Source: an uncultured Erysipelotrichaceae bacterium (GTDB lineage: Bacteria; Bacillota_I; Bacilli_A; Erysipelotrichales; Erysipelotrichaceae). Taken from it: 63,340 bases of DNA. Position 1 is the first letter of the stretch. Each line of letters opens with the position of its first letter. Made by a program: the position numbers and the translations under genes. Shown piece by piece: positions 54,773 to 63,295 of the stretch. Below the pieces are notes generated by a model. It had not been told where the DNA came from and searched no databases. It saw nothing but the letters and a program-made list of their open reading frames with translations. The DNA lies in assembly GCA_902793635.1 (NCBI GenBank), contig CADBEA010000010.1, positions 1-63,340 of the forward strand. The letters are read 5' to 3'.

Positions 54773-55669
54773 ATGATGAAAAAACTGCTTCTGATCCTGA
54801 ATAACATAACCGGTAACAACCGCAATGCCGGCAAGACGTTTGATATTGTAAAAAGTCTTTCAAAGCATGGCTATGAAGTCACTGTGTTTCCTGTTTTCCG
54901 GGATTCCGACCTGGATATTCAGGAATACCTGAAAGAATGCAGATATGAACGGATCGTCTGCGTCGGCGGTGACGGAACGCTCAGCCACACAGTCAACGAT
55001 ATTATGAAACTGGACTATCGTCCGGTGATCGGCTATATTCCGGCCGGCACCACCAATGATTTCTCCCGAAACTTCAATCTGACTCCGGATGTTGAAGAGG
55101 CCTGTGAAATCATTGCCTCAGGCGAGAGCGTGAAATACGACCTCGGCAAATTCAATGACAGGTATTTCAATTATGTCGCTTCTTTCGGTCCGCTGTCCGC
55201 GACCAGCTACAACACGGACCAGAAAGCAAAGGACATGTTTGGCTATGCGGCATATATCCTCAACGGCATCGGCTCGCTGGGTGAAATCATGTCGTCGAGC
55301 TGCCATGTCAGAATTGAGACGGATGAAGGTGTGACCGAAGGAGACTATATTTTCGGCGCTATAAGCAATTCGCTTTCCGTGGCCGGTATGAAGGTCAACG
55401 GACTGACGCGGGAGAACCTCAGTGACGGTCTCTTTGAACTGACCCTGATCAGATTCCCGAAGGACGGAAATGATCTGCTGAGCATCGCGGATGCCCTGCT
55501 CAGCGGCAATTACAACAACGACTTTGTCGAGATGCGCCATATCAAGGCGGCGAAGATCTATACCGACAGCCATACGGAATGGACCATTGACGGAGAATAC
55601 GGAGGCGTTGCCGAGGAGATCGAATTCTCGATTCTGCCTCAGATTCTGGAAATTTCCGCAAAAGTTTAA
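54773..55669 (+). CDS. diacylglycerol kinase-family lipid kinase
   Basis: The 298-aa protein has the DAGK catalytic motif CVGGDGTLSHTVND (about 62-75) and the PAGTTNDFSRNF substrate loop. It belongs to the DgkB/YegS/BmrU group that phosphorylates diacylglycerol or related lipids to recycle them into phosphatidic acid. The ribosome-binding site is AAGGG. It interrupts the usual secG-rnr neighbourhood, with its own leader after the secG terminator; an adjacent second start codon (54776) is possible. Confidence 0.9.
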   Translation: MMKKLLLILNNITGNNRNAGKTFDIVKSLSKHGYEVTVFPVFRDSDLDIQEYLKECRYERIVCVGGDGTLSHTVNDIMKLDYRPVIGYIPAGTTNDFSRNFNLTPDVEEACEIIASGESVKYDLGKFNDRYFNYVASFGPLSATSYNTDQKAKDMFGYAAYILNGIGSLGEIMSSSCHVRIETDEGVTEGDYIFGAISNSLSVAGMKVNGLTRENLSDGLFELTLIRFPKDGNDLLSIADALLSGNYNNDFVEMRHIKAAKIYTDSHTEWTIDGEYGGVAEEIEFSILPQILEISAKV

Positions 55670-55687
55670 CGGACAGCAGTATCAGGC

Positions 55688-55703
55688 GTTCAGACGTCTG
55701 AAC
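55688..55703. repeat. 16-bp perfect palindrome before rnr
   Basis: GTTCAGACGTCTGAAC is a perfect inverted repeat ending 13 bp before the rnr start codon. It lacks a T-run, so it is more likely an operator or a translational or processing hairpin than a terminator. Confidence 0.6.
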
Positions 55704-55716
55704 AGGTAGAAAGAAT

Positions 55717-57894
55717 ATGACAGAAACATTGAAAGACAGGATCCTCGAATATGTCGAAGATCATCGAAAAGGGAATCGCCGAATTGACGGAATCGCGGAA
55801 GGACTGGATATGTCCGATAAAGTGGATTACGGTCTTTTGCGTGAAGCCATCGCGGAACTGAAGAGCGAATATCTCCTTTTTGAACAGCCGGACGGTCATT
55901 ATGAAACCCGGCATCAGGCGAATATTGAAGAAGGACGAATCAAGATCAATAGATCCGGTATCGGCTATGTCACAAGAGACGACGGATCCTCTATCCGGAT
56001 CGATGAGTCTGATCAGCTGGATGCTATGGATGGTGATCTGGTACTGGCGGAGTGTCCGCCCTGGCAGTATGAAGGCAGAATCGTTCAGATCCTGCAGCGG
56101 AACCGTGATCATCTGATCTGCACATATGAAGACAACGGTCATGGTCCGAAGCTTGTGATCGATGACGAAAGACTCAGAGACAAGCCTTTCAAACTTCTGG
56201 ACAACCGCAGTGTCACACCAATCGACGGTCTGAAAGTCCGCTGTGTAATCGAAAAATACTCCGGACCATTGACGATCCGGGTGGATAAAGTCATCGGCCA
56301 TAAGGACGATCCCGGCATCGATCTTCTGTCGATCCTTCTTGATCATGACATTGATCCGGTTTTCCCGGATGACGTCATGGAACAGGCGGAAGCGATACCG
56401 CAGACAGTTTCCGAAGCGGATATTGAAGGCCGTACGGATCTGCGTGAGGAAATCACGATCACGATCGACGGTGATGACTCCAAGGATTTTGACGATGCCA
56501 TCAGTATTCATGCCAATGACGAAGGCTGGCTGCTGAAAGTATCCATTGCCGATGTATCCCACTATGTAACAGAGGATTCACCGCTGGATATGGAAGCTCT
56601 GAAACGCGGCACTTCCACCTATGTCACCAATTATGTCGTGCCGATGTTACCGCATCTGCTGAGCAACGGCATCTGTTCGCTGAATCCGCATGTTGACCGT
56701 CTGACCATCACCTGTGAAATGCAGGTCCGTAAAGACGGTACGGTGAAGGACTATAAACTGTATTCTTCCGTCATCAGATCGACTGAACGCATGACGTATC
56801 ACAACGTCAATCTGATTCTTGACGGTGACGAAGAACTGAATGCCAGATATGCACATCTCGGCAGTCTGCTGACTGATCTCAGAGACTGCGCGGATGCCAT
56901 CCGGGCTTCCCGTATTGCCAAAGGCGCGATCGAATTTGAAACGGAAGAAGCGGAAATCAAAGTGGATGAAAAGGGCAAGCCGATCGATGTCACCGTCCGG
57001 GAAAGAGGTCATGGCGAGCGGATGATCGAAGACTGCATGATCGCCGCCAATGTCTGTGTCGCGGATTTCCTGAAATGGCAGGACATTCCGGCCATTTACC
57101 GTGTTCATGAAGAACCGCAGGCAAGACGTATCAAGAGTTTCGTGCAGGTTTCGGAAGTCATGGGCCATAAATTCATCGTCGGCAAATCGGCTGTGCATCC
57201 CAATGAGATCCAGAACTATCTGGCATCCGTTGAGGATACTGATGAATATCCGGTATTGAGCAAACTGCTGCTCAGATGCATGCAGAAGGCAAGATATGAT
57301 GCCAACTGCATCGGCCACTTCGGTCTGGCGGAGGAAGAATATCTTCACTTTACGTCACCGATCCGCCGCTATCCTGACCTGATCGTTCACCGTATGCTGA
57401 GGAAGTACGGCTTCCATCAGAATCTGAATATGGATGAGAGGATGATGGACGAAGAAAAGTGCGCAGCCTATGCCGAACAGTCCAGCATCCGGGAAAGAGA
57501 AAGCCAGGCTGCTGAGTATGCCTGTGAGGACATGAAGAAAGCGGAATACATGGAAGACCACATCGGTGAAGTCTATGAAGGTATTATCGACGGTGTCACG
57601 CCGTATGGCTTCTATGTACAGCTGGACAATACCGTTGAAGGTCTGGTTCATCTGAATACCCTGGATGATGATTTCTACATGTTTGACAGTGCCATGATGA
57701 GACTGGTCGGTGAGCGCAGCAAGCGCATGTATACGATGGGTATGAAAGTCCGGGTGGAAGTTTTCGCGGCCAGCCGGGAAGAACAGACTGTCGATTTTAT
57801 CCTGCATGGAAAAAACGGCAGAATCTTCAAGGAAAAGAAAGACGACAGAAAGTCTGAAGAAAGGAACAGGCGTGGAAGGAAAAGGAAAAAGTGA
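55717..57894 (+). CDS. rnr: ribonuclease R
   Basis: The 725-aa RNB-family exonuclease has N-terminal winged-helix and cold-shock-like regions (1-220), the catalytic DSKDFDDAISI (Asp cluster near 255) and the HFTSPIRRYPDLIVHR segment. A C-terminal S1 domain (about 625-705) precedes a Lys/Arg-rich tail. It degrades structured RNA 3' to 5' and, with tmRNA and SmpB, removes faulty mRNAs. smpB overlaps its end by 23 bp and ssrA follows, so the trans-translation set is together. Confidence 0.97.
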   Translation: MTETLKDRILEYVEDHRKGNRRIDGIAEGLDMSDKVDYGLLREAIAELKSEYLLFEQPDGHYETRHQANIEEGRIKINRSGIGYVTRDDGSSIRIDESDQLDAMDGDLVLAECPPWQYEGRIVQILQRNRDHLICTYEDNGHGPKLVIDDERLRDKPFKLLDNRSVTPIDGLKVRCVIEKYSGPLTIRVDKVIGHKDDPGIDLLSILLDHDIDPVFPDDVMEQAEAIPQTVSEADIEGRTDLREEITITIDGDDSKDFDDAISIHANDEGWLLKVSIADVSHYVTEDSPLDMEALKRGTSTYVTNYVVPMLPHLLSNGICSLNPHVDRLTITCEMQVRKDGTVKDYKLYSSVIRSTERMTYHNVNLILDGDEELNARYAHLGSLLTDLRDCADAIRASRIAKGAIEFETEEAEIKVDEKGKPIDVTVRERGHGERMIEDCMIAANVCVADFLKWQDIPAIYRVHEEPQARRIKSFVQVSEVMGHKFIVGKSAVHPNEIQNYLASVEDTDEYPVLSKLLLRCMQKARYDANCIGHFGLAEEEYLHFTSPIRRYPDLIVHRMLRKYGFHQNLNMDERMMDEEKCAAYAEQSSIRERESQAAEYACEDMKKAEYMEDHIGEVYEGIIDGVTPYGFYVQLDNTVEGLVHLNTLDDDFYMFDSAMMRLVGERSKRMYTMGMKVRVEVFAASREEQTVDFILHGKNGRIFKEKKDDRKSEERNRRGRKRKK

Positions 57895-58336
57895 GAAAAC
57901 CGTTGTAATGAACCGCCGGGCTTCCCATGATTATTTTCTGGAAGAGAAATATGAATGCGGCATGGTTCTGACCGGAACCGAAATCAAGTCGATCAGAGCC
58001 GGCAAAGTTCAGTTCAAGGATTCCTATATATCCATCTATCAGGGTGAGGCATGGATTAAAGGCATGCATATTTCTCCCTATAAATATGGCAATGTTTTCA
58101 ACGTGGATGAAACAAGAGACAGAAAACTGCTGCTTCATAAATACGAGATCCGCAAGCTATATCAGAAAGTCAAGACAAAGGGCTATACACTGGTGCCGGT
58201 GCGGATGTATCTGAAAAACGGCAAAGCCAAGCTGGAAATCGCTCTTGCCAAAGGTAAAAACCTGATTGATAAGAGAGAAGATGCCAAACTGCGTGATGCA
58301 AAGAGAGAAATGGAGAAAGCTCTCAAACTGCGCTGA
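57872..58336 (+). CDS. smpB: SsrA-binding protein SmpB
   Basis: The 154-aa protein has NRRASHDYFLEEKYECGMVLTGTEIKSIRAGKVQFKDSY and the C-terminal KREDAKLRDAKREMEKALK tail that enters the ribosomal mRNA channel. It binds tmRNA and brings it to stalled ribosomes. I chose the GTG at 57872, seven bases after AAAGGA, which gives the normal family length; the frame is open further upstream inside rnr. tmRNA is encoded 65 bp downstream. Confidence 0.95.
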   Translation: MEGKGKSEKTVVMNRRASHDYFLEEKYECGMVLTGTEIKSIRAGKVQFKDSYISIYQGEAWIKGMHISPYKYGNVFNVDETRDRKLLLHKYEIRKLYQKVKTKGYTLVPVRMYLKNGKAKLEIALAKGKNLIDKREDAKLRDAKREMEKALKLR

Positions 58337-58400
58337 GGGATTGACAACAGTACAGAACGTGATATATTTCGAATGCACAGAAATGTGCAGTCAGACACAC

Positions 58401-58753
58401 GGGGTTGTAAAGGTTTCGACAGGTTGTTGTTTGATTCGGGATGCAGTGGAGTTGTGACCATATCACTACCTAAATTTAAACGCTAACAGAAACAATAGTT
58501 TCGCATTCGCTGCCTAATTGCGCTTAAGACGCTGCAGCGACCCGGTCAGGGTTTAGCCGTTATCGCCTGACTGCGTAACTGAAACGGATAAGGTGAATCC
58601 GATGCCTGTAGGAGGATCCCGACAATTGACAGGCAGATTCAGCTGACGGTTCGCTCACTGTCATATCAGCTGTCTTATCCAACAGTGGGATAAACTGTAG
58701 ATTCCTGAATGTGGGACGCTTCTTGGACAGGGGTTCGACTCCCCTCAGCTCCA
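58401..58753 (+). ncRNA. ssrA: transfer-messenger RNA (tmRNA)
   Basis: The 5' end GGGGTTG (58401-58407) pairs with CAGCTCC (58746-58752) to form the tRNA-like acceptor, and GGGTTCGACTCCC makes the T arm. The tag frame runs from GCT at 58482 to the TAA at 58515-58517 and encodes ANRNNSFAFAA, a typical hydrophobic Ala-Ala-ending degradation tag. The pseudoknot regions follow. After discriminator A58753 the DNA reads CTA instead of CCA, so CCA must be added enzymatically, unlike the tRNA-Pro gene in this window. Mature ends are estimated from pairing. Confidence 0.95.
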
Positions 58754-58761
58754 CTACCTGA

Positions 58762-58791
58762 TAAAGGGGATTGCTCAAATCCCCTTTATTT
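58762..58791 (+). terminator. intrinsic terminator after ssrA
   Basis: AAAGGGGATT (58763-58772) pairs with AATCCCCTTT (58778-58787), followed by ATTTAT. It lies at the junction with the integrated element. Confidence 0.85.
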
Positions 58792-58831
58792 ATCGGCTTT
58801 TTTAACATTTTCAAGTATACTCAAAAATGCG

Positions 58832-58852
58832 TTGGGACCGACTTTGGGACCG
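58832..58852. repeat. short direct repeat near the element left end
   Basis: TTGGGACCG occurs at 58832-58840 and 58844-58852 (period 12), between ssrA and the XRE gene. Its place near the presumed attachment site would suit integrase arm-type binding, but that is a guess. The remaining 58853-58954 is A-rich with no gene. Confidence 0.4.
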
Positions 58853-58954
58853 GCTTTTTCTTTTTGCGTTCTTCGAAAACAAAATTTCTATAAATAAAAC
58901 GAACAGAAATAAAGAGAAATAAAACAAAGTGAAATGAAAGAAAAAGCAGTGTGC

Positions 58955-59602
58955 TTAGTCTTCAATGACAAACACACTGCCTTCAAATGAATCGATTCGA
59001 TCATTGATATAGTCTCTTGCTTCTTTAAGAGCCTCATTCTCTTTGTCTGATTCATAATATAAATCTATGAGAGGTTCAGGTATGTAATCCTCATCAGGAG
59101 TTTCTGTGCTTATTTTTTTCATGTAGTCGATATAATATAGTCTTCTGATCAGAGTTGTTACTTTATCCAATGTCTCTGCGCTTAGTGATGATAATATCTC
59201 GCCTGCAGTAATCAATTTTTTATTACGCTCAGAAAATTCTTCAGTAGAAATCATATCAATGTCCAAAGAGTCTCTGTCATATAAATACCTTGGTTCATCT
59301 ATATATACTCCTCTTGCTAGCCAATCGGTGGTAACTTCCAGAACTTCAGCAAGTTTGCTTAAATATTGGTCAGAAGGTCTTTTCTTGTCCGTCTCCCATT
59401 CGTGGATTCTTAAATACACAGTTCCGATTCTTCTGGATAATTCGGATTTAGACATGTTTTTCGCTAATCGTGCGGCAGCTATTCTCCTTCCCATTGTTAT
59501 GCCTGAAACAATTAGTGCATGATAATTGTCGTGTTTGTAATCAAGTTGACTAAACTCCAATGTTCTCCCGTTTATATGTTTCATAAATTTAATATCGTTC
59601 AT
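58955..59602 (-). CDS. XRE-family transcriptional regulator
   Basis: The 215-aa protein has an XRE/Cro helix-turn-helix at about residues 37-95 (MGRRIAAARLAKNMSKSELS ... RIHEWETDKKRPSDQYLSKLAEVL), followed by an acidic C-terminal region without a recognised domain and no LexA-like peptidase motif. It is probably the element's repressor, read divergently from the xis/rep/int/mob operon. The start is uncertain: the ATG at 59602 and the inner ATG beginning MGRRIA both lack a strong Shine-Dalgarno. A TATAAT box lies at 59628-59623 on the minus strand, close to the first ATG. Confidence 0.85.
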   Translation of the reverse strand: MNDIKFMKHINGRTLEFSQLDYKHDNYHALIVSGITMGRRIAAARLAKNMSKSELSRRIGTVYLRIHEWETDKKRPSDQYLSKLAEVLEVTTDWLARGVYIDEPRYLYDRDSLDIDMISTEEFSERNKKLITAGEILSSLSAETLDKVTTLIRRLYYIDYMKKISTETPDEDYIPEPLIDLYYESDKENEALKEARDYINDRIDSFEGSVFVIED

Positions 59603-59666
59603 ATAACTATTTTACAGCAGATATTATATGCTATTCAAACTATATTCTTGGAAGAGCATAAATATA

Positions 59667-59695
59667 TTGCATATATACTCCATACGGAATATAAT
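59667..59695 (+). promoter_or_regulatory. promoter of the element operon with internal operator-like dyad
   Basis: TTGCAT (59667-59672) and TATAAT (59690-59695) are exactly 17 bp apart. The spacer contains a dyad of the form ATA-n-TCC-N4-GGA-n-TAT (about 59675-59692) overlapping the -10 box, a fitting site for the divergent XRE repressor. Confidence 0.7.
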
Positions 59696-59738
59696 CAGAT
59701 TGGAATACAAATAATAGAATGCGTAAATGGAGGTAAAT

Positions 59739-60035
59739 ATGCCAAAAGCAGTAAAAGTGAGTCCTATGCTGAATCATGATCGTTTAAGAATTATCCGGAA
59801 AGGCCATGCAAATGTTTCTGATCTGCAGAAGTTTATTCCTGCTTCCAGAACTAAAGCTCAGGCAGAATATCAGACAATTGCAAGGGAGATCATGCTGGCT
59901 GAGGGCAAGGAAGTTGCCTGGTATGGAATTGAAATCGAAAGAGTCCTGAAGCATTATCACATGACGGAGCAGGATATCCGCCGGTGGGCGAAAGACGAGG
60001 CAGCTATCCAGCAGGTAACATTGGAGACAAACTGA
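59739..60035 (+). CDS. small helix-turn-helix protein, possible excisionase
   Basis: The 98-aa protein is basic at its N-terminus and has an HTH-like stretch (NVSDLQKFIPASRTKAQAEYQTIAREI, about 26-52) resembling small excisionase or helix-turn-helix proteins next to tyrosine integrases. A firm family assignment is not possible by eye. The ATG at 59739 follows GGAGG; an ATG at 59727 is upstream of that site. It is first in an operon whose next gene starts on the last base of its stop (TGATG). Confidence 0.65.
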   Translation: MPKAVKVSPMLNHDRLRIIRKGHANVSDLQKFIPASRTKAQAEYQTIAREIMLAEGKEVAWYGIEIERVLKHYHMTEQDIRRWAKDEAAIQQVTLETN

Positions 60036-60796
60036 TGGAACCGTATTACGCGATGATGGATCTTCGGATTTTCCTGAGTCCGGCATTTCTGGAACTAAGC
60101 ATGGATGCACAGACCAGATTTGTGCAGCTGGTGGGTACATCTGATCGTATGGGTGTCGGAAATCTGTATTACGTATGGAATGAAAGTCGTATTAAAGCGG
60201 ATCTGATGGATTCATTATATAAATCTGACCTTGTATGGCCTGTTGATGCGTATTACTGCTTTATTCCAAGTGTATTCAACGCAAACCGCAAAATGCGTAA
60301 CGGTAAATACAGATCCAGTTTTGATATAAAGGGCTTTCAGGCCTGTATTGACAAATATCCAGTTCTTCTACAGAGCATGACAGAAAGTGAAAAAGAATAT
60401 ATCAAACAGCATGGAATTCTGACTGGCGAAACAACCGAAGTGATACCGGAAACACAAAAAGCCCAGGCAATTGAATACAAACAGACTTGTGATGAAGAAA
60501 TCAATAAGGACCCCTCGAACTACATTAACTTTGAAGGTGTTTATATGGATCGGAAAGACTATGCAAAGTATCAGGCTTTGACGATGCTGTACAAGGACTT
60601 TGAAGAAAGAAACAATGTTTCAATCCTTACAGAGAAGGATGTTGCTGAGTGGTTTATGAATTTGTACAGGAATGATTACCGCCATAATGGAACAAAAGTA
60701 AATGACCTGAAGAAACTGTTTCAAGGTTATCTGGAAAAGGTGATGCAAAACAAGCGTATTCAAGGAACTTTGGTTGTAAGAGGTGGCTATGTATGA
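60035..60796 (+). CDS. replication-initiator-like protein of the integrated element
   Basis: The 253-aa protein begins with MMDLRIFLSPAFLELSMDAQTRFVQLVGTSDRMG, which resembles the N-terminal winged-helix region of phage and plasmid replisome organisers. The C-terminal half is charged and helical. There are no catalytic motifs of rolling-circle initiators. I infer a DNA-binding or replication role from this similarity and from its place between the HTH gene and the integrase; it could also be an uncharacterised accessory protein. Its stop overlaps the integrase start by four bases. Confidence 0.55.
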   Translation: MEPYYAMMDLRIFLSPAFLELSMDAQTRFVQLVGTSDRMGVGNLYYVWNESRIKADLMDSLYKSDLVWPVDAYYCFIPSVFNANRKMRNGKYRSSFDIKGFQACIDKYPVLLQSMTESEKEYIKQHGILTGETTEVIPETQKAQAIEYKQTCDEEINKDPSNYINFEGVYMDRKDYAKYQALTMLYKDFEERNNVSILTEKDVAEWFMNLYRNDYRHNGTKVNDLKKLFQGYLEKVMQNKRIQGTLVVRGGYV

Positions 60797-61929
60797 GCGT
60801 TTATTACGACAAGGTCGCAAAAGGATACAAATTTCATTTCCAGTACAAGAACAAAAACTATAAAAGTAAAAAATACAAAACCAGGAAAAAGGCAGAGATG
60901 GCAGAGCGCCGGAAACGTGCAGAACTGGATGGCAATATACTGCTCCTCAGTCAGCTTGTTGAGAAAAGACTGGCTGATTATGAATTTCATGATCAACTGC
61001 AGACAAGAGCCAAGGTAGAGCAGATGTATCGATGCCGTGTCTTTCCATATATCGAAGACAAAGATGTTGATCAATATACGATCCAGGATATCCAGGACAT
61101 GGCGATACGTCTGAAGAACAAAAAACCAATCAATCCATATGAAGGAACCGGCAATATTAAAAATCAGTCAAACTATTCAGTTAATTACACAGTGTCCCGT
61201 CTTGGCAGCATTTTTAACTGGGGTATCCGGCTAGGTTATTGCATCAGCAACCCATGTCTCAACTTTGAAAAGCTCAAATATAAAAAGCCCGAGAAAGCAT
61301 ATTGGACAGATGAAGACTTTTATAAAGTGATCAGTATTTTGAAACCTTCACAATACAAACTCAGGGCAAGACTGGAACTTTTCTTCTGGACGGGAATGCG
61401 CAGATCGGAAGCCAGAGGCTTAAAATACTCAGACCTGGATCTGGATCACAATCGCCTCACGATACGCAGGCATATTGTAGAAGATGGCGGACACCAGGAA
61501 CTGCCGGGAAGGAAAAACGGCGTTGATGAGATGGTTGTTCTTCTTGATGATGATCTCGTAGAAGTTCTCAGAGAGACTATGTCACATGATCAGAGGATTG
61601 ATGGCTTCAATATGGACTGGTATGTTCTCGGGTATAAAAAGCCATTTGTGTTATCAACCTTTGCAAAGCAGCTGGATCGTCTGGCGGAACTGGCAGATGT
61701 TCCGCGTATCACACCGCATGGCTTCCGGCACAGCCATGTCAGCTGGATTTATTCCAATACGAATCTGACATTGCAGGAAACAGCAGAAAGAATCGGTGAT
61801 AAAGCCCAGACCGTCCAGAATGTTTATGCTCATTTGTATAAAGACAACAGCCAGAAAGTAGTCGATGCAATAACAGAAAGCAAACGAAAAAAGAGAACCT
61901 CCGGAGGAGGTGAAGACAACACCAAATAA
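60793..61929 (+). CDS. int: tyrosine site-specific integrase
   Basis: The 378-aa recombinase has an N-terminal arm-type DNA-binding domain (VAKGYKFHFQYKNKNYKSKKYKTRKKAE), a SAM-like core-binding domain (about 55-165) and a catalytic domain. Visible catalytic residues are Arg in TGMRRSEARG (about 200-209), HGFRHSH (HxxR, near 310) and nucleophile Tyr345 in NVYAHLY. It would catalyse integration at ssrA and excision. The gene is complete, overlaps the previous gene (ATGA), and its 3' end contains the first CCTCCGGAGG palindrome of the int-mob junction. Confidence 0.94.
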   Translation: MSVYYDKVAKGYKFHFQYKNKNYKSKKYKTRKKAEMAERRKRAELDGNILLLSQLVEKRLADYEFHDQLQTRAKVEQMYRCRVFPYIEDKDVDQYTIQDIQDMAIRLKNKKPINPYEGTGNIKNQSNYSVNYTVSRLGSIFNWGIRLGYCISNPCLNFEKLKYKKPEKAYWTDEDFYKVISILKPSQYKLRARLELFFWTGMRRSEARGLKYSDLDLDHNRLTIRRHIVEDGGHQELPGRKNGVDEMVVLLDDDLVEVLRETMSHDQRIDGFNMDWYVLGYKKPFVLSTFAKQLDRLAELADVPRITPHGFRHSHVSWIYSNTNLTLQETAERIGDKAQTVQNVYAHLYKDNSQKVVDAITESKRKKRTSGGGEDNTK

Positions 61930-61980
61930 TTGGTGTAGCAAGTTACACCAACCATGTTGGTTACACTTGTCCTCCGGAGG
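61898..61980. repeat. palindrome array between int and mob, candidate oriT
   Basis: The perfect palindrome CCTCCGGAGG occurs at 61898-61907 and 61971-61980. Between them two hairpins overlap and exclude each other: TTGGTGTA/TACACCAA (61930-61937 with 61944-61951), and a longer one with outer CAAGT/ACTTG (61939-61943, 61965-61969) and inner ACCAAC/GTTGGT. MobV relaxases nick inverted-repeat origins just upstream of their gene, so this may be oriT or a regulatory structure. Confidence 0.5.
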
Positions 61981-63295
61981 GTCCTGGCCGGACTGGCTTG
62001 TCATTTCGCCTGTCGGCACGTCTTCGTCGCCGGTCATAACCTGTCCAATAAAGATATTGATTCTTCCAGATCTCACCTTAACTACAACGTTGCAGAAACA
62101 GATCAAAGTTTTTCACAGAATCTGTTCCTTTCACAAAGACTAAGTGAGATCAAAACCAATAACCGGAAGAATCAGAATGTTATCTGTGACTGGATCGTTA
62201 CCCAGCCTAAGGATGTCAGATCGGAGGACAGCTATGCCTTCTTCCTTGCTGTATATGAATTCCTGTCGAACAGGTATGGGAAGAAGAATGTTGTATCTGC
62301 CTATGTGCATATGGATGAGATCGGTCAGACACCGCATATGCATTTCTGCTTTGTCCCCGTTCAAACGCTGGAAGACGGCAGCGAGAAATTGAATGCGAAA
62401 GCTATTGTTGATAAGAATGAACTTCGTACTTTCCATCCGGCACTTCAGAAAGCAGTCGATCAGTCTCTTGGTTATCATGTTTCAATACAGAATGGTATTA
62501 CCCGGGAACAGGGCGGCAATAAAACCGTGAAGCAGCTGAAAGAAGAGACTGCCCTGAAAGAACAGCTTCCCAAAGGCAAGAAGAAAGTCCTTTCATCAGA
62601 TCTCTCCTATACTGCCGAAGAAAGCGCAGAACTGCATGCGCTGGCAGAAGACGGCATTTCCTACCGTGTTGAAAAGAAATCGTTTATAGAGCGCCAGAAA
62701 CTGCAGGAAATGAGAGAGAAATTATATTCCGGAAGGCTTGAAGAACTCAAGAAACAGAAAGCAGACCTTTCCGATCTGATCGAACAAGCCGAAAGTACCG
62801 CTGTTATGCTTGGTGCACCGGATGCGAAAAGTTATATGACGGTACATCTGGAGAATACCCAGCTGCAAAACAGAGTGGATGTACTGGAAGATGGCATTCT
62901 TACCATTGCGGAGAATGTAGGCTCTGAGATCATGCAGGAGATCCCGCTGAAGAAGATCGACATCGACTGCAGCACACTTCCGGAAGAAGATCGACATCGA
63001 CTGCAGCACACTTCCGGCAAAACCATCCAGGAATGTCATGAGAGTGATCCGGAAGTATGTAGATGAAGCACTCAATACACTGCAGGACAGAATCGAAACA
63101 ATCAAAGAAAAACTGTGGAGTACATTTAACAGGCTTACAGAGCTGCTGGGCAGATCCGGCAATCCGGAAATCCGCAGGCTGAATGAATCTTTTGAAGAGG
63201 CCATGTCAGATCTTTCGGATCAGCAGCTGTTTTCAGCTAGGAAGCTGCTGTCGGATGAACCGAAGAAAAGAAGATTTGAACAGCATCATCGCTGA
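61954..63295 (+). pseudogene. MobV (Mob/Pre)-family relaxase, frameshifted
   Basis: The first part (61954-63066, 370 aa) has the MobV landmarks GHNLSNKDIDSSRSHLNYN near the start and AYVHMDEIGQTPHMHFCFVPV with the metal-binding His residues (HxDE...PHxHF), then a long coiled coil. The C-terminal part continues in another frame as MRVIRKYVDEALNTLQDR... to a stop at 63295. The frame breaks at a 34-bp tandem duplication (62949-63016); removing one copy restores a single frame. The first ~20 residues do not look like a normal MobV N-terminus and no Shine-Dalgarno precedes the ATG, so the 5' end may also be altered. The truncated product keeps the relaxase core. Confidence 0.8.
62949..63016 (+). 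repeat. 34-bp tandem duplication inside mob
   Basis: The unit at 62949-62982 (starting GAAGAAGATCGACATC) is repeated without change at 62983-63016. As 34 is not a multiple of three, it shifts the frame of the relaxase gene. Confidence 0.95.
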
